Below, piece after piece: positions 1 through 8,120 of a stretch of 61,258 nt of DNA. The translations under genes and the position numbers were made by a program. The first letter of the stretch is position 1. Every line of letters begins with the position of its first letter. Location of the stretch: the NCBI RefSeq assembly GCF_000828085.3, contig NZ_JXCA02000016.1:115098-176355 (forward strand). The letters run 5' to 3'. A model generated the notes under the pieces. It saw nothing but the letters and a program-made list of their open reading frames with translations, had not been told where the DNA came from and did not search any database. This DNA is from Scytonema tolypothrichoides VB-61278. Its GTDB lineage: Bacteria > Cyanobacteriota > Cyanobacteriia > Cyanobacteriales > Nostocaceae.

Positions 1-129
1 TCTGATTCTCAGCCGTGAATAAACCAATCTCACTGCTACCAATTAACAATCAGAAGGCAAAGCTAAAAAACCTCTGATTCTCAGCCGTGAATAAACCAAT
101 CTCACTGCTACCAATTAACAATCAGAAGG
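1..129. repeat. 57-bp direct repeat pair upstream of the secreted-protein gene
   Basis: Positions 1-57 and 73-129 carry the same 57 bases, beginning TCTGATTCTCAGCCGTG and ending CAATCAGAAGG, with 15 bases between them. The second copy lies in the 5' region of the leader-peptide gene that starts at 186. The first copy touches the window edge, so more copies may lie further left. This could be a duplicated untranslated leader from a tandem array of precursor genes or a local slippage duplication. Confidence 0.85.
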
Positions 130-185
130 AAGAAAACAAGCTTACCTTTAGTTCAAACCCCAATCTCAAACTCAGGAGAAAAACA

Positions 186-605
186 ATGTCTAACATCAAT
201 AACCACGGAGTAGATATGAACAACAACACATTAGCCCAATTAAACTTGAGCGCAGTGAAGGAACTTAACGATGAGGTAGCTGCTACCTGTAGTGGCGGTG
301 AAGGATTTCTCACATCTCCTGATTCTGATCCAGATGTAATTTTGTATAAAGACCCAGACGGCCAGGGACTGTCGATAGGCGTAAATGCAGCAACTGGTGA
401 TGGTGTTTCCAACATCGGGATTCTACCAGGCGGGCAGGAAAGCACGTTCAACGATACAGTCTCATCTATTAAGGTTGTACGAGGTACATGGAGTTTCTTT
501 CAAAACCAAGGCTATGGTGGCGACAATACCGGTCCGCTGGCGCCAGGATTATACAATCTTGGGCATAACAACGACGCAATCACTTCCGCTTTGCGTAATG
601 CCTAG
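186..605 (+). CDS. double-glycine leader precursor with a beta/gamma-crystallin-like domain
   Basis: Predicted 139-residue secreted precursor. The ATG at 186 has an AGGAG ribosome site at 174-178. An upstream in-frame ATG at 87 lies inside the direct repeat and is less likely. Residues about 15-38 look like a bacteriocin-type leader (LAQLNLSAVKELNDEVAATC then S-G-G), with cleavage expected after Gly38. The mature part resembles one beta/gamma-crystallin Greek-key repeat pair: an ILYKDPDGQG strand, a spaced LPGG...FNDTVSSIKV turn, GTWSFFQNQGYGG, and a YNLG end. Such domains often bind calcium and are stable outside cells. The neighbouring C39 exporter and adaptor are the natural export route. 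The export role is inferred from leader and context; the fold call rests on motif resemblance only. Confidence 0.72.
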   Translation: MSNINNHGVDMNNNTLAQLNLSAVKELNDEVAATCSGGEGFLTSPDSDPDVILYKDPDGQGLSIGVNAATGDGVSNIGILPGGQESTFNDTVSSIKVVRGTWSFFQNQGYGGDNTGPLAPGLYNLGHNNDAITSALRNA

Positions 606-653
606 ATTTGACTTCTCTGGAACCTTAAGAGTGATTTTTGTCTAGAGGGCAAA

Positions 654-684
654 GCTGCCTCAGAGTATAGATTTCTGAGGCAGT
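654..684 (+). terminator. hairpin after the precursor gene
   Basis: CTGCCTCAG at 655-663 pairs perfectly with CTGAGGCAG at 675-683 over an 11-base loop, about 50 bases past the stop codon at 605. No clear T-run follows, so it may be an attenuator or an mRNA-stabilising stem that favours cargo over exporter expression. Confidence 0.55.
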
Positions 685-696
685 GTTAACAGTTTT

Positions 697-782
697 CAAA
701 TATCAGTTATCAGTTAACTAATATCAATAACTTTACTAGTAATTGTTCCCGGTTCGCTGATAACTGTTTACTGTTCACTGAT
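697..782. repeat. short tandem repeat mosaic (ATCAGTT / GTTTACTGTTCACTG)
   Basis: Contains TATCAGTTATCAGTTAAC, a variable middle, then GATAACTG and TTTACTGTTCACTG. The same two repeat types recur near 20.3, 22.2, 23.1 and 24.7 kb. It is the short tandemly repeated repetitive sequence class of filamentous cyanobacteria. Here it separates the cargo gene from its exporter. Confidence 0.7.
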
Positions 783-792
783 TTTTTAAACA

Positions 793-3006
793 ATGAAATA
801 CCACAGCATATTGCAACACAGTGAAGAAGACTGTGGTGCTGCAAGCCTTGCCACAGTCGCCAAACACTACGGGCGCAGCTTTGCCCTCAACCGCGTGCGA
901 GAAGCAGTGGGCACAGGTTCGCGAGGAACGACACTACTAGGTTTGAGACGGGGAGCAGAAACTCTGGGATTCCATGCCCGTCAAGTCCAAGCTACCTCAG
1001 AACTACTAGAAAAATTGAATGAAGTCCCCTTACCAGCTATCATTCATTGGAAAGGCTACCACTGGGTAGTATTATACGGGAAAAAGGGGAAAAAATATGT
1101 CATCTCTGACCCCGCCGTCGGCATCTTGTACCTCACCTCCAAGGAGTTAATCGCGGGTTGGAGTAATGGCGTCATGTTGCTGCTGATGCCAGACGATAGC
1201 CGCTTCTATGAGCAACCAGAAGATAAAATTGGCGGTTTTGGGCGCTTTATTGCACGTGTCTTGCCATATCGCAATCTTTTGGTTCAGGCGATCGCCATCA
1301 ACTTTGCCATTGGGCTTTTGTCCCTCGCCTCCCCCTTAATGATGCAACTCCTCACCGATGACGTACTCGTGCGAGGAGACACCCAACTGCTTACCACCGT
1401 GGCAATTGGCGTGATTGCCATGAACTTATTCCAAAGTACCATTGGTTTGGTACAGTCGCACCTAGTCGGTCATTTTGGGCAACGGTTACAATACGGACTC
1501 ATTCTAGAATACGGGCGACAACTTTTGCGCTTACCCCTATCATATTTTGAAGCACGTCGCAGTGGGGAAGTCGTTAGCCGAATCGCTGATGTTAATACCA
1601 TCAATAATCTAGTTTCCAAAATTGTCCTCGGTTTACCCAGTCAATTTTTTGTGGCTTTGGTTTCCTTGGGCTTTATGCTCTTCTATAGTTGGCAACTCAC
1701 TCTAGGTTCCCTCGCCGCCTTTATCATTGTTACCCTCGTTAACTTGCTTTTTCTCCCCGCCTTGCGCCAAAAAACCCGCAGCCTTATTGTCAAAGGCACA
1801 GAAAACCAAGGCTTTCTGGTTGAAACCTTTCGCGGTGTTCAAGTCCTCAAAACCACCCAAGCCACAGAACAAGCTTGGCAAGAGTATCAGACAAATTTTG
1901 GTCGCCTTGCCAACCTAGGCTGGACTACGATGAAGCTAGGACTTTACAGCCGCACAATTACTGGTATTCTTTCCAATTTGACGAATATTGCCTTACTCTG
2001 GTTCGGCTCGCACTTGGTGATTAATCAAACATTATCCATTGGTCAGCTGCTGGCGTATAACGGCATGAGTGGCAGTTTTCTTGGCTTCCTGGGGTCTGTA
2101 GTTGGGCTAATTAATGAATTTATCACTGCTCAAATTGTCGTCCAACGCTTGACAGAAGTGATAGATGCGACTCCAGAAGACAAAAACGACTTGAAAAAGC
2201 CGATTGCAGAGATAGCTGCTAACGCAGATATCACCTGCACTAACCTCAACTTCCACCATGCAGGTAGAGTTGACCTCCTGCAAGATTTTTCCCTGACTAT
2301 CTCTGGTGGTCAAGTCATTGCTCTGATTGGTAAATCTGGCTGTGGTAAAAGTACCCTCGCCAAATTGATTGCTGGTTTATATTCCTCCCAGTCTGGCAAT
2401 ATCCGCTATGGAATGTACAATCAGCAAGACCTTTCTGTGGAATGTCTGCGACAGCAGGTGGTACTCGTGCCTCAAGAAGCTCACTTCTGGAGTCGTTCCA
2501 TCATTGACAACTTCCGCTTTAGTTATCCTAACGTTACTTTTAAACAAATTGTCGAAGCTTGCCAGATTGCTGGTGCAGATGAATTTATTAGTAAATTGCC
2601 CGATAAATATCAAACTGTTTTAGGAGAATTTGGTGCAAATCTCTCTGGCGGTCAAAAGCAAAGATTAGCTATAGCTAGGGCAATAGTCACTGACCCTCCT
2701 GTACTCATTTTAGATGAATCCACTGGTGCTCTCGACCCGGTCAGTGAAGCCCAAGTGTTAGATCAACTGCTTTCCCACCGACGAGGCAAAACCACAATTA
2801 TGATTAGTCACCGCCCCAGAGTCATCCAGCGAGCCGATTGGATTGTCCTGCTGGAGGAAGGGCGCTTAAAAATCCAAGGCACACCAGAGCAACTGCGTCA
2901 TCAAAGAGGCGACCACTTAGACTTCCTAGACGATGTTGTTCAACCAACGAATGGTTTGGTAGTGAAAGGTTCTATTTCTCATTTTAATACTAAGTTGCAT
3001 TCATAG
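793..3006 (+). CDS. C39-peptidase-containing ABC exporter (PCAT type)
   Basis: A 737-residue peptidase-containing ABC transporter that should cleave double-glycine leaders and export the cargo across the inner membrane. Residues 1-130 are a C39 cysteine protease domain with Cys14 (EEDCGAASL), His90 (GYHWVVLYG) and Asp106 (ISDPAVG), so the catalytic set looks intact. The membrane domain covers about 155-440. The nucleotide-binding domain has Walker A GKSGCGKST near residue 514, the LSGGQ signature near 617 and Walker B VLILDES near 638. The cargo gene lies 187 bases upstream and an HlyD-family adaptor follows. No outer-membrane TolC-like gene is in the window. The start is the first ATG after the repeat mosaic; no strong ribosome site is visible. 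Confidence 0.93.
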   Translation: MKYHSILQHSEEDCGAASLATVAKHYGRSFALNRVREAVGTGSRGTTLLGLRRGAETLGFHARQVQATSELLEKLNEVPLPAIIHWKGYHWVVLYGKKGKKYVISDPAVGILYLTSKELIAGWSNGVMLLLMPDDSRFYEQPEDKIGGFGRFIARVLPYRNLLVQAIAINFAIGLLSLASPLMMQLLTDDVLVRGDTQLLTTVAIGVIAMNLFQSTIGLVQSHLVGHFGQRLQYGLILEYGRQLLRLPLSYFEARRSGEVVSRIADVNTINNLVSKIVLGLPSQFFVALVSLGFMLFYSWQLTLGSLAAFIIVTLVNLLFLPALRQKTRSLIVKGTENQGFLVETFRGVQVLKTTQATEQAWQEYQTNFGRLANLGWTTMKLGLYSRTITGILSNLTNIALLWFGSHLVINQTLSIGQLLAYNGMSGSFLGFLGSVVGLINEFITAQIVVQRLTEVIDATPEDKNDLKKPIAEIAANADITCTNLNFHHAGRVDLLQDFSLTISGGQVIALIGKSGCGKSTLAKLIAGLYSSQSGNIRYGMYNQQDLSVECLRQQVVLVPQEAHFWSRSIIDNFRFSYPNVTFKQIVEACQIAGADEFISKLPDKYQTVLGEFGANLSGGQKQRLAIARAIVTDPPVLILDESTGALDPVSEAQVLDQLLSHRRGKTTIMISHRPRVIQRADWIVLLEEGRLKIQGTPEQLRHQRGDHLDFLDDVVQPTNGLVVKGSISHFNTKLHS

Positions 3007-3155
3007 GTATCACCCTCCGGAGACGCTTCGCGAACGCAGTCGCCTACGGAGGGAGAGCCGTCATTCGCGCTGTCTCACCTCAGCCCACCTACGGCACGCC
3101 TCTCCTTACCAACTACCCTCTACACACAAGTGATCAAATTACCCAAAATTCTGGG

Positions 3156-3244
3156 AAAACCTCACCCTGTCCTCACGGACATCCCTCTCCGTGAGATCGG
3201 AGAGGGAAAGATTTTTGCGTAGCAAAAAGCGAGGGTGAGGTTTT
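3156..3244. repeat. palindromic intergenic repeat element
   Basis: AAAACCTCACCCT at 3156-3168 is the exact reverse complement of the bases at 3232-3244, with further pairing of CCCTCTCC / GGAGAGGG inside. Just upstream, 3016-3060 carries a GGAGACGCTTCGCGAACGC small repeat. The 3007-3286 gap holds no gene I can support. Confidence 0.7.
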
Positions 3245-3286
3245 GAGACGGAAAATTCCACGCAATTAGTTAAACTAACTTGAATT

Positions 3287-4801
3287 ATGATTAGCAACTC
3301 CAAGTCAGACTTTCTGCCTCCCCCAGTTCAAGAAAATGAATTTCTCCCACCGATGAGTTCCTGGGTTACTATGGGCGGACTGGTGATGGTTGGCATTTTG
3401 GGAATCAGCGTCATCGTTGCTTCTGTCGCTAAATACAAAGTCACCGTTAAAGCACAAGCACTCGTCCGTCCGGCTGGTGAATTGCGGATTGTGCAGGCTG
3501 CAACTGAGGGTCAGGTGATGCACATATCCGTCAAAGAAAATCAAGTTGTCAAAAAAGGAACAGAAATTGCAACTATCGATGACTCGAAGCTGCAAACCAA
3601 AAAGAGCCAACTAGAAAGCAATATCCAGCAAGCCCAGTTACAAATCGTTCAAATCAACGCTCAAATTAGTGCTCTTAATAACCAGATAGCTGCAGAAACT
3701 GACCGTACCAAAGGGGCTGTTGATTCAGCAGTCGCTGAACTCAGTCGCCGTAGTCGCGATTATCGAGACAGGCAAATTACCAGCAACAAAGATGTGGAAG
3801 AAGCCCAGGCGAACTTAAAGCAAGCCGAGGCCCAATTGCAAAAAGCACAAGCACAATTACAATCAACCCAAGCGAACTTCAAGTCAAGCCAAGCTGCGTT
3901 TAATGCAGCCAAATCAAAGTGGAACCGATATCAGAGCGTAGCCAAACAAGGAGTTCTTTCTTATAATCAATTGGAAGAAGCACAACTCGTCGTTGAGCAG
4001 CAATCGTCAGCAGTTGAGGTGCAACAAGCAGCAGTTTTGGCACAACTTCAAGCGATTGAGCAGCAAAAACAAGCGATTTCGGCTGCGAGAGCAAAATGGC
4101 AACGTGCTCAAGCTGCTCTTAATCCTAGTAAAGCAGAAGTGGCGATCGCCCAACAAACCATTTCCCGAGAACAAGCCACAGGAAAAGCCACTCTCGCAAC
4201 ACTAGACAAAGAACGCCAAGCCCTCATCCAGCAAAAGTTAGAAAAAAGCAAACAGCTAGAGCGAGATTCCCGTGAACTCCAACAAGTGAGAATTGACCTC
4301 AACCAAACCACCATAACTGCCACATCAGATGGTATAATATCAAAACTAAACTTGCGAAACCCTGGTCAAACTGTGCGTTCTGGAGAGGAAATCGCTCAAA
4401 TTGTCCCCAGTAATGCACCTTTGGTAGTCAAGGCAGCAGTAGCACCTCAAGAGAAAAGCAAGTTGAAACAAGGTCAAAAAGTACTTTTGCGGGTTTCTTC
4501 CTGTCCTTATACAGATTATGGCACTCTTAAAGGTGTCGTCAGCCAAATTTCTGAAGATACCATTAAACCTCAAAATAATAGTACGACTGCAAGTGCTGCT
4601 GCAACAGCTTCAAGTCAGCAAGGGGGCGCAGTTGGTACTTTCTACGAGGTGACGATTCAGCCAGAAGTTCTATCTCTTGGTAAGGGTAAAAACCAGTGTC
4701 AAATTCAGGTAGGGATGGAGGGCAGAGCTGATATTATTTCCAAAGAAGAGACTGTACTCCAATTCTTTTTGAGGAAGGCAAGATTGATTGCTGATTTGTG
4801 A
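3287..4801 (+). CDS. HlyD-family membrane fusion/adaptor protein
   Basis: A 504-residue periplasmic adaptor. A single membrane helix lies at about residues 28-48 (VTMGGLVMVGILGISVIVASV). A lipoyl-like half follows (GQVMHISVKENQVVKKGTEIATID), then a long Gln/Ala-rich coiled coil at about 100-350, and the second lipoyl half plus beta-barrel (TATSDGIISKLNLRNPGQTVRSGEEIAQIVP). This is the usual order for HlyD proteins. It lies 280 bases after the PCAT gene on the same strand and is the likely bridge to an outer-membrane channel encoded elsewhere. The substrate is inferred to be the double-glycine precursor upstream. Confidence 0.92.
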   Translation: MISNSKSDFLPPPVQENEFLPPMSSWVTMGGLVMVGILGISVIVASVAKYKVTVKAQALVRPAGELRIVQAATEGQVMHISVKENQVVKKGTEIATIDDSKLQTKKSQLESNIQQAQLQIVQINAQISALNNQIAAETDRTKGAVDSAVAELSRRSRDYRDRQITSNKDVEEAQANLKQAEAQLQKAQAQLQSTQANFKSSQAAFNAAKSKWNRYQSVAKQGVLSYNQLEEAQLVVEQQSSAVEVQQAAVLAQLQAIEQQKQAISAARAKWQRAQAALNPSKAEVAIAQQTISREQATGKATLATLDKERQALIQQKLEKSKQLERDSRELQQVRIDLNQTTITATSDGIISKLNLRNPGQTVRSGEEIAQIVPSNAPLVVKAAVAPQEKSKLKQGQKVLLRVSSCPYTDYGTLKGVVSQISEDTIKPQNNSTTASAAATASSQQGGAVGTFYEVTIQPEVLSLGKGKNQCQIQVGMEGRADIISKEETVLQFFLRKARLIADL

Positions 4802-4928
4802 CGTTGTTAAATATTCCGGTTGGCGTCTTCACTCCCACCAGATAAGGACAAAAGATCAGGTTTGTTTACTCACCTTGCAAGTCTTAGCACAAACCTCTCT
4901 ACTGATTAATTAGTTTGCCCTGATATTT

Positions 4929-7580
4929 TTATTCACGTAAAGAGTCGGTAGCAATGAAAAATTCCTGACGGCGTTGGATAAACAACACAACAACACCGCT
5001 TGCAACCACAGCAAAAACTGAGGGAATAAACGGTAACCATACCCCTTGTTTTAAAACAGCAATGGGCAAAGCCCCGATAAGAGCGATCGCACAAACTCCA
5101 TACAAAACAACAACTATCGCAAACACGGCGCATCCCTTATCTGATAGCGATCGCACGCCCCAAACAATCAAACCAGACACACTCGACCATCCCCATATCC
5201 AAAGAATATCCCCCCAGAAAGGCAAAACCCCAAGAATTGGACGTTCCTCTAAAACTGCACTCAGAATTTGGCTGACCATTTGCGCTTGTATCAATACGCC
5301 TGGTGTTTCCTCGTAAGGTTGCTGTGCAGCAGAGTAGGGAGTTGACCAAGTATCGCTGACAGTGTTAGCTGTCACTCCAATGAGAACTACTCTATCTTTG
5401 AGCCAATCAGAGTTAACTTTATGATTCAATACATCTTCAAGAGAAACTCTTTGGTAATCCACATTACGGTAATTGACAAGTATTTGAATTCCGCCTAAAT
5501 CAACTCCTTGTTGATAGCCACCACTACGACCAGGCTTTAAGCGTTTAAATACTTTAGAACCAAATTGTACATAATCTTCATTTAAATCAGGTTGAATATA
5601 TTCGTAAGATAAATAACGAGCAGCCAATTGTAACGAAAGTGAGTGATCAGTTGCACAAGGAGACGAAGGTTCTTGTGGCATCATCAAAATTTGACGACGG
5701 ACGATACCATCTAGATCTTGAACTGCATCAGTAAAACCCTGACGTTCTACAGGGACTCCAAGAGGAGGTTTAACACCTTGGGGGTCGTGTTTACTATCTC
5801 GGCTTTTGCAGACAGCAATAACATTTTCTTTGCTCAGTTCAGTGGAGAGTTGTATCGGCTTTGATTTACAGCGCTTTCCATCTAAATGGAGTACACCCCT
5901 CCCCAACCCTCCCCTTGGTAAGGGGAGGGTGCGCGACAGCGCGGGTGGGGTATCTTTGTACTTCACCAACTTGCAATCTGCTGTATTTGGGGGGTCAGCA
6001 AAATCTCTATAAATATCTAATCCAATAACTCGCGGTTGATGCTTTTGTAATTTGTTGAGTAATTGAGCTAACGTACTATCAGAAATCGATTTCAGTCCTT
6101 GAGTCATCTCTTGTCGGGATTGAATATCTTTTTCAGTGATTTCAACAACGAGCAACCTTGGATCTAACTCTTCCTTTGGTCGCAGGAGTAGCATTTGGTC
6201 AAAGGTTTGCAGTTCGAGTTTTTCAAAAAGCCCCAAGTATCTCAGACCTATTGTTGAAAGAGTCACAATCACGGTACTCAGTAGTACAGTCCATAGTTTG
6301 GTCTTTGGAGTCGAAATTCTGCTTTTGGTCTTTGGGGTTGCAGTTGTGCTTTTCGTCGAAACTTCGCCGCGAGTTTCAATGTCATCCCAATACGGTTCGG
6401 ATAAGCACTGGACAGAAACCCGGTTTCTTGAAGAAACCGGGTTTCTGTGATCGACAATTACGTTAACCGAACCGTATTGGGTGTCACCCCAACCACCGCG
6501 CAATTCTTGCCAAGTTACCGGAACAGTTGTAGGATTCTGGCAAATCACTGGTAACCAACTAGCACAAGGGAAGTCATTCTCCAATCCCTGAAGTCTTTCC
6601 CGCGCTTCTCGCACAGCCAGATAAAATGGCTTTCCACCTGCAAAAGCGACAAGAAAGTTTTTTAAAAACTCCTGTGCGACGAAATCTGGCACCCCTTCCC
6701 GCATGACAATCATTTGGGGAATGTTCAAATTAGCTAAATTTCGCGCCAAACCAATTCCGTCACAAGAGTTAAAAATTGCCAGTTTTAAACCGTGTGTAAC
6801 TGCTGTTTTCAGTGCATTTTTAAATTGAGAAATTGTTAAACTCTCTGTCTGATTAATGTAAATTTCCCCTATCTCCCCATCTGCAAGACTAGCGCTATGT
6901 CCTGCAAAAAACAGAATATCCCAATCCTGATTCCACAGTTGCTCGTCAAGTTCTCTGCGTGTAGGTTCGACAAGAAACCTAGTTTGAGTATCTGTTAAAC
7001 CTTGCAACAAAGAACGGTCTTTATCAATATCAATACCAAAACTGTTACCTAGAATTGCTAAAATATTGACTTGCTCTGTGGAAGATTTTCGTACTACCTG
7101 AACAGACGCATACTCATGATTGCTCAAAGCTAATTCAGCTTTAGGGTAATCCTCAAAAAAATTCCACAGATGCCAAGGTAACCGATGCAGTAAAGCTATA
7201 TTTGTTTCAAAAATAACTCTAATTTCATCATCTCGACTGAGTAGAGTTCTTAACTGCCGCTCAATATTCTGGAAGGATTCAGATTTCAACCAAGCATTGA
7301 TATGTGCTTGTAGCTGTTGACAGATTTCATCGAAGTCATTCACAGAAATATTAGTAATATCTTGTGAATGCACTTTTATACGTTGATTGCTGCCCAAACG
7401 TTGATGGACAGCTTCGTAGAGTACAAGCCACCTTCTGTAAAGTTCGCTGAGTTTTGGTACTCCTGGCAGACTCCCTGTTATTTTAAATAATTGGTTATGA
7501 TGCCAAAGTTGAACTGTGACAACAGGAAATCCTTGATTTAAGTCTCGTCCTAACAAGCTGAACACGACTAGCTTACTCAT
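4929..7580 (-). CDS. CHAT-CHASE2 membrane protein (caspase-like protease plus sensor domain)
   Basis: About 883 residues if started at the ATG at 7580 (MSKLVVFSLLGRD); a longer in-frame start at 7754 would lie inside a mobile repeat and is rejected. Residues about 110-350 form a CHAT peptidase domain with the expected His228 (FFAGHS) and Cys273 (FNSCDG). A linker leads to a membrane helix near 429-447, a CHASE2 domain at about 455-790 (VIGLDIYRDF, DRVVLIGVTA), and C-terminal membrane helices ending near residue 875. CHASE2 is normally an extracytoplasmic sensor domain. Two repeat elements are built in frame: residues about 367-399 (6386-6481) and about 533-572 (5867-5986). It lies downstream of the sigma and DUF1822 genes on the same strand. 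Substrate and signal are unknown. Confidence 0.85.
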   Translation of the reverse strand: MSKLVVFSLLGRDLNQGFPVVTVQLWHHNQLFKITGSLPGVPKLSELYRRWLVLYEAVHQRLGSNQRIKVHSQDITNISVNDFDEICQQLQAHINAWLKSESFQNIERQLRTLLSRDDEIRVIFETNIALLHRLPWHLWNFFEDYPKAELALSNHEYASVQVVRKSSTEQVNILAILGNSFGIDIDKDRSLLQGLTDTQTRFLVEPTRRELDEQLWNQDWDILFFAGHSASLADGEIGEIYINQTESLTISQFKNALKTAVTHGLKLAIFNSCDGIGLARNLANLNIPQMIVMREGVPDFVAQEFLKNFLVAFAGGKPFYLAVREARERLQGLENDFPCASWLPVICQNPTTVPVTWQELRGGWGDTQYGSVNVIVDHRNPVSSRNRVSVQCLSEPYWDDIETRGEVSTKSTTATPKTKSRISTPKTKLWTVLLSTVIVTLSTIGLRYLGLFEKLELQTFDQMLLLRPKEELDPRLLVVEITEKDIQSRQEMTQGLKSISDSTLAQLLNKLQKHQPRVIGLDIYRDFADPPNTADCKLVKYKDTPPALSRTLPLPRGGLGRGVLHLDGKRCKSKPIQLSTELSKENVIAVCKSRDSKHDPQGVKPPLGVPVERQGFTDAVQDLDGIVRRQILMMPQEPSSPCATDHSLSLQLAARYLSYEYIQPDLNEDYVQFGSKVFKRLKPGRSGGYQQGVDLGGIQILVNYRNVDYQRVSLEDVLNHKVNSDWLKDRVVLIGVTANTVSDTWSTPYSAAQQPYEETPGVLIQAQMVSQILSAVLEERPILGVLPFWGDILWIWGWSSVSGLIVWGVRSLSDKGCAVFAIVVVLYGVCAIALIGALPIAVLKQGVWLPFIPSVFAVVASGVVVLFIQRRQEFFIATDSLRE
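5867..5986 (-). mobile_element. 120-bp MITE-like repeat, copy 1, inside the CHASE2 reading frame
   Basis: These 120 bases are, by my reading, the exact reverse complement of 7683-7802. The ends carry short inverted repeats (TACAGC / GCTGTA), and an internal hairpin is formed by ACCCTCCCCTT / AAGGGGAGGGT. At 120 bp it adds exactly 40 codons and leaves the host frame open. The added peptide includes YKDTPPALSRTLPLPRGGLG. Confidence 0.9.
6386..6481. mobile_element. 96-bp palindromic repeat in frame in the CHAT-CHASE2 linker
   Basis: CCCAATACGGTTCGG at 6386-6400 is perfectly complementary to 6467-6481. Inside is a second palindrome built from AGAAACCCGGTTTCT and its complement. The flanks TGTCAT (6380-6385) and TGTCAC (6482-6487) look like a target duplication. 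At 96 bp it contributes 32 codons without a stop, in the spacer between the protease and sensor domains. Confidence 0.82.
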
Positions 7581-7682
7581 TTGTTGTGTTGTTTGGTAGT
7601 TGTGAGTTGTAGGACTTACGCATTGACGTAAAGCTTGCCAATCTGGGTTGCTTCCCCCGGCAAACTTTACAAAAATCTGATT

Positions 7683-7802
7683 ATACAGCAGATTGCAAGT
7701 TGGTGAAGTACAAAGATACCCCACCCGCGCTGTCGCGCACCCTCCCCTTACCAAGGGGAGGGTTGGGGAGGGGTGTACTCCATTTAGATGGAAAGCGCTG
7801 TA
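7683..7802 (+). mobile_element. 120-bp MITE-like repeat, copy 2, upstream of the CHAT-CHASE2 gene
   Basis: Inverted identical copy of 5867-5986. It lies about 100 bases upstream of the 7580 start codon and may affect the promoter. The remainder of the gap (7803-8120) holds no gene that I can support. Confidence 0.9.
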
Positions 7803-8120
7803 TGTGCTGCTCTTTCTTCTTTAATTACAGCAGTTTTCACCTAAATGTTTCGGGCATTTTTTACGGGTTATTTTTTGATGCAGTGTAAGTAGAACGGCAT
7901 AAATAATTCACACTATGTCCGCCGCGAGTGAAACGAAGTGGAACGACGCAATCACAACGATTTGAAGAACTTTACTTTCCGTTACATAGTTAGGTTTATT
8001 TCTGTCGCTTACTTAAAATACCGGAATCTAGATTTGATCAGGCTTTGAGAATTGTGGTGAGAAATCCGGGTTAGTTGTCATTTGTCCAGCAGCATTTGTA
8101 ATTAACGCTCTGACTAATAA

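Noticed and set aside
7580-7754. Longer N-terminus for the CHAT-CHASE2 protein
   Set aside because: The extra codons begin inside the 120-bp mobile repeat and do not resemble the family.
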